From a virus: 42,261 nucleotides of DNA. Below, in pieces: positions 1 to 9,729 of this stretch. The DNA lies in IMG/VR virus record IMGVR_UViG_3300033388_001133, positions 1 to 42,261 of that record, one strand, 5' to 3'. Both the position numbers and the translations under genes were made by a program. Each line of letters starts with the position of its first letter. Position 1 is the stretch's first letter. The notes under the pieces are model-generated. The model was not told where the DNA came from. It was given only the letters and a program-made list of their open reading frames with translations, and did no database searches.

Positions 1-2255
1 TCAGACTGCTTTCGGCCAGCCAACTTAAAGAAGTCATCAGCATCAGCTGCTTCTAAGGAGTCAGATAGACTTCGATCAACCAACTTAAAGAAGTCATCAG
101 CGTCAGTTGTTTCTAGCGAATCAGATAAACTTCGATCAGCCAGTTTGAAGAAACCATCAGCATCAGTTACTTCTAAGGAGTCAGACTGTGACCTATTCCG
201 TTCGCGCAGTTGTTCGTCAGCATCAGCTGCTTCTAAGGAATCAGACTGCGCTCTATCTCGCAACCGGAGTTCAATGCTGTCATCCGTTACTTCAGCAGAG
301 TCAGACAATATACGATTTTGAGTTCCTGCCCTAGTTGCTTCTAGGAAATCAACAGCAGCCAAATCATCAGTCTGTAACCTATTGCGCAGTCTTAATGATT
401 CTTGAGCATCAACTACTGCGAAATCATTAGTCTGTAATCGCTCCCGCAATCGTAACGCTTCAAGAGCATCTGTTACTTCAGCACTATCAGATAGAGTGCG
501 TGGGCTAAGGACTGATCGTTCTATGGCATCTGTTAATTCAGCAGAGTCTAGTTGCTCCCGGAATCTTAAACGAAGTTCAATATTGTTATCTGTTACTTCA
601 ATCGTATCTGTTATCAATACTGCATTAGGCGCGATGGACTTTATTGCTATAACACTATCAATGATCTGCGTTTCAATAACATTATTCAGTATCGTTACTG
701 TACGCTTACGGATTGTCTCTGCTGAATAATCTAAAGCCGCAGCATCAGACTGTATCCGAGGCGCCAGCTTAAAGGAATCATCAGCATCCGTAGCAGTGAT
801 TGAATCAGCTTGCCCCCGGTCACGTAGTCTTAACGGTAGGTCACCCGGGTCAGTGACTGCTATAGTATTATCAGTAAGAGTTCGATTGGTGATACTCGGT
901 CCGGCAGAAAACAAACTGCTTAAACGTATAACGGAGAACGCACCGGACTCGTTGAGCACCTCCCCGGTATTTTGGCTGAATACATCACGGTTCCAAACCG
1001 CAATATCATCAGCAGCAGATAATCCAGTCAGCAACGTACCAAAATTAACTGCTGGATGGCCTGCCTGACCGCTGTTGCGGCTATAGCTGGTGGTGCCTGC
1101 GTAAATATTGTTTGTTGTATTGACTCGGAATCGCGCATCCGGTACAGCACGAGTTACATTTTCAGTCGTATTGGTGGTATAGGCTTGCCCTGCCGCAACG
1201 ATATAATCGCCAGCAGTATCTACTCGAATATCAGAGTCAGTCGTATTGGTAGTGAAGTCTGCATCTGAGTTCTTAATAGTGTCCCAGATAAACTCAGCAT
1301 CTGTTCCCGGATGCCAGTCGCCTGTTGTTGCTTCATAGGCAGCAGTTTCAGCACCAGATGGAAGCTCAACCAGTTGTAGAACGCAGTCCCAATCATCACC
1401 ACCATTCTCACGGGACATAAGTTCAAGCGTTACATCATCCCCTGATGCCGGATATAGCAGACACATCCCTGACATTGCTGCTTGTGATAGGGAATTACTG
1501 TTGCGCGGCCCATACGACTGTAACCATGATCCAGGAACAATTGATCCTGCATTAAGATTTAATCGTGCTTGTGTCTCAGTACGGTTGGCGGTGTTATGTG
1601 TCGATACCCGCATCGAATAAACGGCCAGCACAGGGTTAGTGGTAGCCATATCCACACTGTTCGTGGTACGCGTGAATACGCCAGTCTCTAAATCCTCGGT
1701 CTGGATGTTGCAGGTAGTAGCAGTATTGTCTGTCGCGCTGGTCGTGGTTGCTGCTGATGAACTGTAGAGTCCATAGCTCCACGAATCATCCAGTTTAATA
1801 ATCGTGACGCCAGCCAACTCACCTGTCACACGACTGGGCAATGGCGAGGCAGTTATATTGTCATCACGAACATGGTGAATAAAGAACTCATCGCCATTGC
1901 CAGTTGTACTAGCGACATCAAGAATCGCCGCGCCATTTACTACATAGTCATTAGTCTGTCCATTCAGTCGTAAGAAACCGTGACATGATCCCGCGACAAT
2001 ATCTGATCCGGCAAAATTGATTCGGGATTCAATACCAATGCGAGCATTCTGCCCATCCGCAGATACGATATAGTCTGACCACAAAACCAAGAAGCGACCA
2101 GTTTCACCTAGCGTGAATACGCCAGAAGAATGCGTGATGCCCGAGCCGACATTAGCTACAGCATCAGGCCATATAGCAGTCAGGTCACCAGAGGCATTGG
2201 CAATCGTATCCGTGTTTGACGAATTGCGCCGTACTACATAATCACCAGCACTCAT
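1..2255 (-). CDS. Tail fibre-like protein with jelly-roll domains and 20-22-residue repeats (partial, runs off left edge)
   Basis: I read this frame by hand on the minus strand; it is open from an ATG at 2255 to the window edge, giving 751 codons without a stop, so the 3' end is missing. The first ~400 residues look like two successive C1q/TNF-like jelly-roll domains (segments such as GVFTLGETGRFLV and AGDYIVAAGQAY, each ending in a phrase like VTIIKL or FSVIRL). The rest is a long run of 20-22-residue repeats of the type QSDSLEVTDADExLRLRxR. In the DNA this is a ~60-bp periodicity over bases 1-800. Its start overlaps the stop of the upstream gene (TAATG), so the two are probably translationally coupled. 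A virion fibre or adhesin is likely; the domain assignment is inferred from pattern only. Confidence 0.75.
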   Translation of the reverse strand, partial: MSAGDYVVRRNSSNTDTIANASGDLTAIWPDAVANVGSGITHSSGVFTLGETGRFLVLWSDYIVSADGQNARIGIESRINFAGSDIVAGSCHGFLRLNGQTNDYVVNGAAILDVASTTGNGDEFFIHHVRDDNITASPLPSRVTGELAGVTIIKLDDSWSYGLYSSSAATTTSATDNTATTCNIQTEDLETGVFTRTTNSVDMATTNPVLAVYSMRVSTHNTANRTETQARLNLNAGSIVPGSWLQSYGPRNSNSLSQAAMSGMCLLYPASGDDVTLELMSRENGGDDWDCVLQLVELPSGAETAAYEATTGDWHPGTDAEFIWDTIKNSDADFTTNTTDSDIRVDTAGDYIVAAGQAYTTNTTENVTRAVPDARFRVNTTNNIYAGTTSYSRNSGQAGHPAVNFGTLLTGLSAADDIAVWNRDVFSQNTGEVLNESGAFSVIRLSSLFSAGPSITNRTLTDNTIAVTDPGDLPLRLRDRGQADSITATDADDSFKLAPRIQSDAAALDYSAETIRKRTVTILNNVIETQIIDSVIAIKSIAPNAVLITDTIEVTDNNIELRLRFREQLDSAELTDAIERSVLSPRTLSDSAEVTDALEALRLRERLQTNDFAVVDAQESLRLRNRLQTDDLAAVDFLEATRAGTQNRILSDSAEVTDDSIELRLRDRAQSDSLEAADADEQLRERNRSQSDSLEVTDADGFFKLADRSLSDSLETTDADDFFKLVDRSLSDSLEAADADDFFKLAGRKQS

Positions 2256-4441
2256 TACTGATTCTGGATACCATGTTCAATACAGATATCAGCCGGGGGA
2301 AGCAGAGTCCCACTCGAAGCACGAAGGAAATCAACTAAGGTAAGTGTGTCCGTATTCAACGCAATATTGATAATAGCACTACGAGTAACCAGGATATCAT
2401 CACTCATAGCAAATGAATTCCCATCCAGAATGTCTAATTCATCATTAAGATTAAGAAACAGTCTCCTGCCCCTGACTGAGAATGAATCTGATAAGTCACT
2501 AGTGCTTAATGAATCAACAGCAGGCTGTCTTGTCCTACGCCTAACCGGAACCAACGCATCCGTATTGCTTAACGTATCAAGAGTCTGTTGATGTCGGGAT
2601 GCGTTAGCTAGAGCAGAATCAATCACGCCAGCCTCGCTAAGCATCACTCGTTGCCTAATGTGGTTGAGTGCGATGAACTCAGCGACTGAAATAGTATCAG
2701 CAAAATCTCGGTTATTAGTGCCATGGAAAGCTAACTGTGGCGTATCAGCTATGTTCAGTATCTCCTCCAGTAACACTGCAAACGTCTGTTGCGATTCCCC
2801 CACAGTTACTATCTTAGCAAAGAAGTCCTTCAATGTGACTGAGTCATCCACTGTTCTCTGCCTCTCCAATAATTGAGCAAGACTATCAGACGTTGATAAT
2901 GAATCAGTATTCAACCGGGCTAGTGCCACTGAAGTGTTGACGTTATCCCCAACAGATATTGCTTCAGATACTTGCCGGAAAACCTGTCGCATTATATCGA
3001 GAGCATCAGTCAGATCAGAGACTTGACTCAATTGATCATCAACAATCTTTCTTAAAGTAAACGCATCATCGACTTCAAAATTATCAAACAGCAACCGTCC
3101 CAGAGCCGTATAAAGAAACACTCCATCACTCAATAGCTCGATACGATCCCCGGGAATCCTCTGCCGCAGTAATGTGCCCGGGACTGGGTCAGTTATAGCA
3201 GTGGTCTCAGTCAGCACCCGGTTGATAACGACACCGCCAGTGTCCTCTTGTCCAATGAACAGCATTGGAAATATGTGCGTTGTGGCACTTGCTATTTGGA
3301 TGTCAACTGCGGCGATGTCGAAACCATCCGAAGTGAATGTCGGGTTATCAAAGTCATAATCGTCTGTTGCACCACTTGCTGCCTTTAAAATAATATCTGC
3401 TGACCGGCACTCGTTATCAAGCTCGGTGGGATCAGCATCGTCGTTATCGCGCCAACTAACGCTACATTCCTCACCTTCTTCGGTCATGCAGAAATAAGCC
3501 TGTGCTGATGCGTTGTCATCATTGTATGTGGTGTCGATTACCAGCATTCTCGTCAGCACTCCAATCACTGCCTGTGATATGAAACTGTTGTCGTTCACGT
3601 TCCAGTCGACTGCGGCTGAATTGGGACTGTTGACCATTGCAAGATTTGTGGTTTCATCAATCAAACCCAACAGTCCAATCAACGGCTTGTTAGTCCAATT
3701 CACATCGCGCATTGAAAAAGTCGTGTTGGTCGCATCGTTGCTGGTGATCTCGCAACTTTCTTGCATAACTCCATTACTCTGCGTCTGACCGGCACATCGG
3801 CTAGTATGTATCTGACTGCCTATTGAGGTCCCACCAGCATTATTCAAAGACATGCCCATCACCGCTGCCTGTTCAAGAGTTCCCTCGTCCGACATGAACC
3901 CCCAACAACGGTGTCCGCTATTGCCTCCACCATTATAAGTATTAGCGTGAGAGAAGAATCCTACATTAGGCTTCGTGCCCAAACCGTGCGCCCTGACTTC
4001 CGTTTGTGCGGTGGTCTTGGTGACATCAAGAGTGAAGCAATCCCAAGTGCCGCCGAAGAAACAGATAACGATAAACGATTGTGCAGCACCACTTTCTTGG
4101 GGCGTTATGCGGATACCGTTGGTAATAGCACTCAACGAAGCTGATCTCTTTATTGTGTTACCAGTATCTTCAATCCAAACTGCACCGAGTGTTGCGTGAT
4201 GTCTGTGGAAATTGTTGGTGTCCGCTGGCGTGACAGCATTGTCGCCACTGAAGTTGATGCAGGTTTGAACTGTGAAGTCCGTGAACCCAATACCCCCCAT
4301 AACGTCAAGCTGAGAAGCATCTTCAACCGTTGCGCCGCAAGGAATAAAGATCGCAGCATTGCACACACCTGCGCCAGTGAAGGTGATGTCAGTTGCCGTA
4401 GTGTCTGCTTCGATAACTCCTGAACTTGTTCTAACTTTCAT
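2255..4441 (-). CDS. Tail fibre-like structural protein with C-terminal repeats
   Basis: A 728-residue protein. I chose the ATG at 4441 because it overlaps the upstream stop as ATGA and opens with MKVRTSSGVIEADTT. A longer reading to 4531 only adds residues from another frame of the upstream gene. The N-terminal ~420 residues are Ser/Thr/Gly-rich beta-type sequence with several Cys. The C-terminal ~300 residues carry degenerate ~20-residue repeats (DSLSTSDSLAQLLERQRTVDDSVTL and similar), the same style as the next gene downstream. The two are therefore probably tandem fibre subunits that share a repeat stalk. No catalytic motif is visible. Role inferred from position at the end of the late module. 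Confidence 0.75.
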   Translation of the reverse strand: MKVRTSSGVIEADTTATDITFTGAGVCNAAIFIPCGATVEDASQLDVMGGIGFTDFTVQTCINFSGDNAVTPADTNNFHRHHATLGAVWIEDTGNTIKRSASLSAITNGIRITPQESGAAQSFIVICFFGGTWDCFTLDVTKTTAQTEVRAHGLGTKPNVGFFSHANTYNGGGNSGHRCWGFMSDEGTLEQAAVMGMSLNNAGGTSIGSQIHTSRCAGQTQSNGVMQESCEITSNDATNTTFSMRDVNWTNKPLIGLLGLIDETTNLAMVNSPNSAAVDWNVNDNSFISQAVIGVLTRMLVIDTTYNDDNASAQAYFCMTEEGEECSVSWRDNDDADPTELDNECRSADIILKAASGATDDYDFDNPTFTSDGFDIAAVDIQIASATTHIFPMLFIGQEDTGGVVINRVLTETTAITDPVPGTLLRQRIPGDRIELLSDGVFLYTALGRLLFDNFEVDDAFTLRKIVDDQLSQVSDLTDALDIMRQVFRQVSEAISVGDNVNTSVALARLNTDSLSTSDSLAQLLERQRTVDDSVTLKDFFAKIVTVGESQQTFAVLLEEILNIADTPQLAFHGTNNRDFADTISVAEFIALNHIRQRVMLSEAGVIDSALANASRHQQTLDTLSNTDALVPVRRRTRQPAVDSLSTSDLSDSFSVRGRRLFLNLNDELDILDGNSFAMSDDILVTRSAIINIALNTDTLTLVDFLRASSGTLLPPADICIEHGIQNQ

Positions 4442-5943
4442 AATTGACAGCCTATATATTGCGATGGGCAGGGAGAATCGCCTATTACCGGCGATGACTC
4501 TACTTGAATAGCAGCTTTGATTGCATCCCAATCGTATTGAGCACCATTAGCAGTAGTCACCCAGAAGGTGTGTGTGTTCGGTATACCATGAGTGTGAATC
4601 TCTAGCGCATTAGATGCACTACCAAGATCATCCTTGCCACCTAAGTTTGGTTTCGAGACGACATTGCTTTTGTACATTGTTCCCCGGTAATCCCTGATTG
4701 CAGTAACACCATAGCCACTACCATCGCCTCTGAATAGTTTACTTAGGGCTTTATCTTTGTCAGTATCAGGGCCGTGAAGACCAACACCATTCTGGTAGCA
4801 CAATTCTATGAGGTCTGCTTCATCAACGGGATTGCCGCTCGGGACTTCAGTATTATCCCTCCAGACGCCAAAGTTCCAGCCAAGAGCAACATTAGTTTTA
4901 GAAAACATCGGCCCTACTGCTTCTATTAGCCTTCCTATCTGCTGGTCATACTTCTCGTCGCTGTAACCGGCAGGGTCTTCTTGCTTCCAACTGAGCGCAG
5001 TCTCGGTGGTAAACACCGCTTCTACCGTGGGATTGTCATCGTATCTATCAGCAAAGGCTTGCATGAAGTTAATCCACTGAGTCATTACACTAGTCTCCCA
5101 AACAGCACAATTAAATCCACTTACCGTACCAGCATCAGGAAAATTGGGATCACCAGCACTGTCAGGGTATGGATATATATCTCCTGCCGCCGTTATGTTA
5201 TCGGGTGCTAACTGTGCTGCGTGATCTATCAGCCCTTGTTCTGATCTATTGTCTTGACCAAAGTTCTTCCATTCAAGTGCAACTGCAATGTAGTAGTTAT
5301 GCCCGAATGCTCCGTTCATTGCTTCTAAGGCAGCTATGGCAGTATCCAGTCGAGTCCAGTCATAAACGCCTTCAGTGGTTTCAAGCGTACCCCAAGCAAA
5401 TGCGATGAACGCACCCCATGTCTCAGGTATTTCATCCATACGAGTGATGCCAGAACTTCCGGTAAGAATAGGATCAAAATAAGCATCTTGATCGGGATTG
5501 GAGTGATCTCCCTGCGTCTTCATGTAGTGACCGGGGTGCCATCCTTTCAACTGTTGATCTGTATCAACTACAGAAAACGCAGCAGTTTGAGGATTCCCTA
5601 ACAATGGATTAGATACCGGGCCACTAACATATAGCGGATTGGCCAGCGTAACATCACCAAGCTCATTGGTGTCTACTTCCTGAGCAGCTACCACTATAGA
5701 TACCTGTGACTCTCCAGGGAGAAATAACGCAGTGCCAAACGCCGGGATAACTGAGGCATTAGTAACAGCCCAATCTACCGTTAACTGCTGATCAGTTCGC
5801 GTAGCACGATCTATGAAAATCTGGATATTGGTATTTTCATCACCAGAATAGGATGTCGCATCCAGAGTGAATACAGCCTGTGCCTCGACAGGTTCACTTG
5901 GATCAATAGATGCATCCAATACGAGTTGTTTAGTCCTAGACAT
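4438..5943 (-). CDS. Virion-associated glycoside hydrolase-like protein with N-terminal beta-sandwich
   Basis: 501 residues. Residues ~15-130 resemble a Calx-beta-like sandwich (AQAVFTLDATSYSGDENTN, then a segment ending AAFSVVDTDQQ). Residues ~135-480 look like a TIM-barrel glycosidase: a conserved-looking WGTLETTEGVYDW followed by IAALEAMNG, YYIAVALEWKNF, EAVFTTETALSWKQ and ALGWNFGVW. The Glu residues at the ends of VALEWK and FTTETAL are at the kind of strand ends where retaining glycosidases keep their acid/base and nucleophile. A surface-polysaccharide-degrading tail protein would fit its place among the fibre genes. The family cannot be named from the sequence alone. Confidence 0.6.
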   Translation of the reverse strand: MSRTKQLVLDASIDPSEPVEAQAVFTLDATSYSGDENTNIQIFIDRATRTDQQLTVDWAVTNASVIPAFGTALFLPGESQVSIVVAAQEVDTNELGDVTLANPLYVSGPVSNPLLGNPQTAAFSVVDTDQQLKGWHPGHYMKTQGDHSNPDQDAYFDPILTGSSGITRMDEIPETWGAFIAFAWGTLETTEGVYDWTRLDTAIAALEAMNGAFGHNYYIAVALEWKNFGQDNRSEQGLIDHAAQLAPDNITAAGDIYPYPDSAGDPNFPDAGTVSGFNCAVWETSVMTQWINFMQAFADRYDDNPTVEAVFTTETALSWKQEDPAGYSDEKYDQQIGRLIEAVGPMFSKTNVALGWNFGVWRDNTEVPSGNPVDEADLIELCYQNGVGLHGPDTDKDKALSKLFRGDGSGYGVTAIRDYRGTMYKSNVVSKPNLGGKDDLGSASNALEIHTHGIPNTHTFWVTTANGAQYDWDAIKAAIQVESSPVIGDSPCPSQYIGCQL

Positions 5944-5989
5944 TAGTCAGGGCTCAAAAGAGAAATGGGGCTGGTCGCCCCAATACTCG

Positions 5990-6481
5990 TTATGGTACTG
6001 CGTGCGAGCCGACTTGGACCTGTACTTCCAGATGCAGGAAGTCAGAGTTAGCCAATACAGTACTCAAACCATTAGCCACATTCAGATAGTGACCTGAACC
6101 TGACGTCTGGTGATTAGCAATACCAGCCATCTCAAGCTGGTTACTCGAAACCGAGTCAGCAGACCCACCCCAAGTAGCAACTACAACAATCAATTCAAAA
6201 GAGTTACCGACAACAGCACCAACCTTGCGGCTACACTCCAGAATCTCTTGAGAATTGATATGTGGAGTATAGTTAGCTGTACCAATGGCCAGCCAGCCAT
6301 ACTTCGATCCCGTATCAGCAATGGCCCTGTTCGCCAGATTGTTCAGGCCATCAGCTGTTACGATATTTGGAAGCACCTTCCGGTCAACATCGCCATTCGC
6401 CCGGGTAATTGTACGAATGAACGTGCCTTCTAATTTTAGAAACTGCTCCGCTACCTCTGATTCAGAGATATTTCTGTCCAT
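5990..6481 (-). CDS. Small tail/fibre-associated protein
   Basis: 163 residues starting at an ATG that overlaps the end of the upstream glycosyltransferase gene by 20 bases, with GAGGTAGG as ribosome-binding site. The pattern NIVTADGLNNLANRAI, then YGWLAIGTANYTPHINSQEILE and later EMAGIANHQTSGSGHYLNVANG resembles small tail or baseplate proteins that occur before tail fibres in many phages (a GIGT-type turn followed by E..R... and a GIF-like strand). No enzyme motif is seen. Assignment is by pattern and neighbours. Confidence 0.55.
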   Translation of the reverse strand: MDRNISESEVAEQFLKLEGTFIRTITRANGDVDRKVLPNIVTADGLNNLANRAIADTGSKYGWLAIGTANYTPHINSQEILECSRKVGAVVGNSFELIVVVATWGGSADSVSSNQLEMAGIANHQTSGSGHYLNVANGLSTVLANSDFLHLEVQVQVGSHAVP

Positions 6482-9419
6482 AATTTCCTACCTCACTGTC
6501 AATCACAATTGAAAGAAACTTATCCAGATGCCTTTTGTTTAAGAAACGCGCACCCAACTCAGGCATCTGATCCAGTTGCGGCGCATTCACGCTCATTCCA
6601 CTTGCCAACTTCATTTTGAAGGTAAAGCCTTGGTCCATAATGTTGACTAGCGTATCGTAAAATTCCAAGTGGTCCTTCACCATCCGTATAGTTTGTGGAT
6701 GATCACTATGCTCATCCAGTATTTTCTCCCAGAGCTCAAGGCCCATGTGAGCTTTCTGCTGCATCTCGGGACTTACCATCCCACCATTATCCAGCATCTC
6801 GAATCGGCACATCAGTGCTAGGTCTCTGACCCAAAGGAACTTGCCGAGAATGCGTTCAGGGTTCTCCTCACGATCCCGGGCCATTAAGCTAATATTGCGC
6901 TGGAACCTAGCTCTGCGTACTGGCTCGGTCGGGTAGCCGTGATGGGTGAAGTGCAACTCGTGGACCACCCACGCATAGCCCACACCCTTATTGATATCAG
7001 CTACGAGAGTTGGGTGCTCGTGTACTACTCCCTTGAACCTTACCTTATCGGTGCGCCTGAACAGTCGTACCGGGAAATCAGTGCTGAGTACGCCTAGAGG
7101 CTCTACAGCGAAGTGATGCTGTGGTATCCCGTAACCGTCCCAACCGTTATTGCGCAAATACTTAGGGACACGCTCTGCTCCAATTAGTTCCTCATCACAG
7201 TCAGCCCACATGATCCACTGCATCTTTGCCTTCTCGATCACAAGATTCCGGGCAGCATCGAAACCAATCTCAGTAGGAGAGGGAATGGTGAATACCGTGA
7301 TCGGCAGTTTAGGCGACCTGTTGCCGAGATTAAGACTCCTGATTGCTTCAAAGGTCTCATCCGTAGTGCCTTTGTCTACCCCAACAATGATTTCATCCAC
7401 TACAGGCGCCACGCTCAGCAGTAACCGAGGAATGTCGTACTGGGCATCCTTAGCAATAACGCAGAAGCTGACTGTCTGCTTCCACGGCACAGTCTCCCGG
7501 TACTTACGCGCCCGGTTGATTGCCTTACAGGACTGCTCGCTGTCCGTAAAGGTAAAGGTGGTAACGTACCATCCCAGCACCTCACCAAACGTATTCGGCC
7601 CAGCCGGGAGGCACAACACCTCAAAGTCAGCATGATGACTAAACATCTCCTGAAGGTCTTGGCGCTCGTAATGGTGAAGATGATAACGCTTTGGATACTC
7701 TTTAACGTAGGAGTTTGCTTCCCACGGCCCGAATGGAGTGGTGACCACTACCTTGATGTCACCGACGATGCCCCGGACAATATCCATAAAGTAACCCGGG
7801 TCAGGAACATGCTCCAGCAGTTCTCCGAGGATGATGAGATCGCAACTTACTGCCTCTCTCAGAACAGCAAGACCTTTTTCATCCAGCCAATCATCAAGCA
7901 CATACTCGACGTTAGTCAGTTCCATTTCCTTCATCTTAGCCTCAGCGCACTTAATTGCTGCGGGACTAACATCAATACCAGTGAACTTAATTTCGGGGAA
8001 CATCTTGGCGAGATAGTTGGTAAAGTGGCCGTGGGCGCAGCCGTAATCGATCACGCGGCTACCCGGCTCCAGTTTCTGTATTGAGGCTGCGACTTGGGTG
8101 AACCGGGGGTGATTGATGAATCCTTCGCCCTCATATACGAAGTCAGGACCATCATACATTTCCTCAGTTCCATCCGCATAGTGCACAGCATACGCTGCCT
8201 GGTCGTTACGGAAGTCATACAGCTTCATTTCCTCCAACACTACGTCCGGGACAACGGGCATCCAGTCCAGCATAGCTATGTCGGAGATATGCAGGAAATG
8301 CTTTGCCTTAGCGTCTATGTCCGACTGAGCATCCAGTATCTCATCGACGATATACTCAATCTCGCCAGCAGTTTGGGCCCACGTATAATTGCGTCGTGGT
8401 CTACGTCGAAACCTATTGCTGAAAGTAGATAGGCGCTCCACGAATTTTTCAATCACCTTGTCTTGTGACCCCAGCATATAACAGTTCTCATAATCACCAA
8501 TAGTCTCCGGGAGCGCCGCTGTATTGGTGGTCATTATGTAAAGACCAGCTGCCATTGCTTCCATCGCTGTTATGCAACTGACCTCTTCAAACTCAGTAGG
8601 GTAGCACCAAACATCTGCTTCCGTACACATAAGTTTTACGAGGTCGATTTTAGTCAAGGCTCCGATGTGTTCGCAGTTTGGCAGCTGCTCAATCCTTTCC
8701 CGTAGCATACCATAGAACCCTTCCAGATTCGGAACTGGGTGCTCATAGCCACAGACTTTAAGTTTGATGTGCGGTGCTTTCTCTAACAATTGTTCCATGA
8801 TGCCACCGGGCATCACCAACCGATCCAGCCCACGCTCAGGGCGGGATGAGTATATCATGGTGATTGGCTTCTCACCTTCACCCATATGGGCATGCGAGTT
8901 ATCCTTCAACTCAAACTGCTCAAACAGCGAGTAGTCCACGCCGTTATGGATCGGCGTTACTGTGTCCGGGTTAGGGTTCCAGCATTCTACGATCTGATTC
9001 TTGAACCAGTTGCTAACTGGGAGGATTCTATCTGTTCCCCAAGTCTGCGCCATGAACGCATCATTGTGTCGTTTCAGCGCGATGTCGTGGGCCCACCAGA
9101 GATTAACCTTGGACTGGATAGGGATTGAGAACGCGCCCGGTTGTCGCTGGACTATGTTAATGTCATGCGGAGTATTGTTGCAATAGAAGTGCCAAGCTGA
9201 CCCCAAAGGAGTTTGAGCATTGCGCGGCCCCATAGGGATGTAAGTAACCCCATCCCACTCGCCTCCGGTTTCATGCTCGGTGAACACTACGACTTTGTGA
9301 TCCTTCTTTGCTAGTTCTATCGCAACATAATAGGCAGCACTTTCGCTGCCCCCAAGCGACCGTTCCTTGATCGTTTCGCCATTAAACGGGATTCCACCCG
9401 CATGTATAACAATATGCAT
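6462..9419 (-). CDS. Three-domain glycosyltransferase-methyltransferase-glycosyltransferase
   Basis: 985 residues in one uninterrupted frame. Residues ~1-360 form a GT4-like transferase: an N-terminal GGIPFNGETIKERSLGGSES loop, an IYSSRPERGLDRL strand and an EEVSCITAMEAMAAG motif typical of the nucleotide-sugar site. Residues ~420-620 are a class I SAM methyltransferase (GSRVIDYGCAHGHF, FTGIDVSPAAI, CDLIILGELLEHVPDP). Residues ~655-830 are a GT2-type transferase (VSFCVIAKDAQ, DEIIVGVDKGTTDET, and MWADCDEEL as the DxD-type metal site). It lies between the capsid and tail genes on the late strand, so it probably decorates virion proteins or builds a sugar on them. Another possible target is host surface glycan. 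Confidence 0.85.
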   Translation of the reverse strand: MHIVIHAGGIPFNGETIKERSLGGSESAAYYVAIELAKKDHKVVVFTEHETGGEWDGVTYIPMGPRNAQTPLGSAWHFYCNNTPHDINIVQRQPGAFSIPIQSKVNLWWAHDIALKRHNDAFMAQTWGTDRILPVSNWFKNQIVECWNPNPDTVTPIHNGVDYSLFEQFELKDNSHAHMGEGEKPITMIYSSRPERGLDRLVMPGGIMEQLLEKAPHIKLKVCGYEHPVPNLEGFYGMLRERIEQLPNCEHIGALTKIDLVKLMCTEADVWCYPTEFEEVSCITAMEAMAAGLYIMTTNTAALPETIGDYENCYMLGSQDKVIEKFVERLSTFSNRFRRRPRRNYTWAQTAGEIEYIVDEILDAQSDIDAKAKHFLHISDIAMLDWMPVVPDVVLEEMKLYDFRNDQAAYAVHYADGTEEMYDGPDFVYEGEGFINHPRFTQVAASIQKLEPGSRVIDYGCAHGHFTNYLAKMFPEIKFTGIDVSPAAIKCAEAKMKEMELTNVEYVLDDWLDEKGLAVLREAVSCDLIILGELLEHVPDPGYFMDIVRGIVGDIKVVVTTPFGPWEANSYVKEYPKRYHLHHYERQDLQEMFSHHADFEVLCLPAGPNTFGEVLGWYVTTFTFTDSEQSCKAINRARKYRETVPWKQTVSFCVIAKDAQYDIPRLLLSVAPVVDEIIVGVDKGTTDETFEAIRSLNLGNRSPKLPITVFTIPSPTEIGFDAARNLVIEKAKMQWIMWADCDEELIGAERVPKYLRNNGWDGYGIPQHHFAVEPLGVLSTDFPVRLFRRTDKVRFKGVVHEHPTLVADINKGVGYAWVVHELHFTHHGYPTEPVRRARFQRNISLMARDREENPERILGKFLWVRDLALMCRFEMLDNGGMVSPEMQQKAHMGLELWEKILDEHSDHPQTIRMVKDHLEFYDTLVNIMDQGFTFKMKLASGMSVNAPQLDQMPELGARFLNKRHLDKFLSIVIDSEVGNYGQKYL

Positions 9420-9438
9420 TGCATTCTCCTAGTAGGAA

Positions 9439-9567
9439 TTATGTCCACTTACTGTTAGGATTTCTCCGGTCCCAGTCAGCTTTCTTTTTTTCCCGAGACA
9501 ATTTGCCCCGGTCTTGTTCATTGACCTGACGCTTACGCCCAGATTGCTTATCTACTGGACGCAGCAC
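9439..9567 (-). CDS. Small basic ORF, possibly continuing the preceding gene by frameshift
   Basis: A 42-residue open frame from a GTG at 9567, overlapping the end of the preceding small ORF in another frame. It is very rich in Lys and Arg (SGRKRQVNEQDRGKLSREKK, then KADWDRR) and ends just before the glycosyltransferase start. There is no clear ribosome-binding site. It could be a separate peptide, or the C-terminal part of a single ~85-residue basic protein if the two frames are joined by ribosomal frameshifting or by a sequencing error. Confidence 0.35.
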   Translation of the reverse strand: MLRPVDKQSGRKRQVNEQDRGKLSREKKKADWDRRNPNSKWT

Positions 9568-9712
9568 TAGGCTTGGCCTTTGCTTCAGGCTTTGGACTAC
9601 GCAACCCGACGTGCTTGTTGGTGATACGCGGGTTGATAGTACGCTTTGGATTGGGATGGGATTTGATGTACGCCTCCCTTTCCTTATTACTTAAACCAGT
9701 TGGCATTAACAT
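9548..9712 (-). CDS. Small basic protein downstream of capsid gene
   Basis: 54 residues from an ATG at 9712, preceded by GAGGAGAAATAA, a strong ribosome-binding site of the same style as the early cassettes. The peptide begins MLMPTGLSNKEREAYIKSHP and is Lys/Arg/Pro-rich. It lies between the major capsid gene and the glycosyltransferase on the late strand. No family recognised; a small DNA- or capsid-associated protein is possible. Confidence 0.55.
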   Translation of the reverse strand: MLMPTGLSNKEREAYIKSHPNPKRTINPRITNKHVGLRSPKPEAKAKPSAASSR

Positions 9713-9729
9713 TTATTTCTCCTCAAAAC

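Noticed and set aside
1-800. Non-coding tandem repeat or CRISPR from the 60-bp periodicity
   Set aside because: The period is a multiple of three and the minus-strand frame is open throughout; the repeats are protein repeats.
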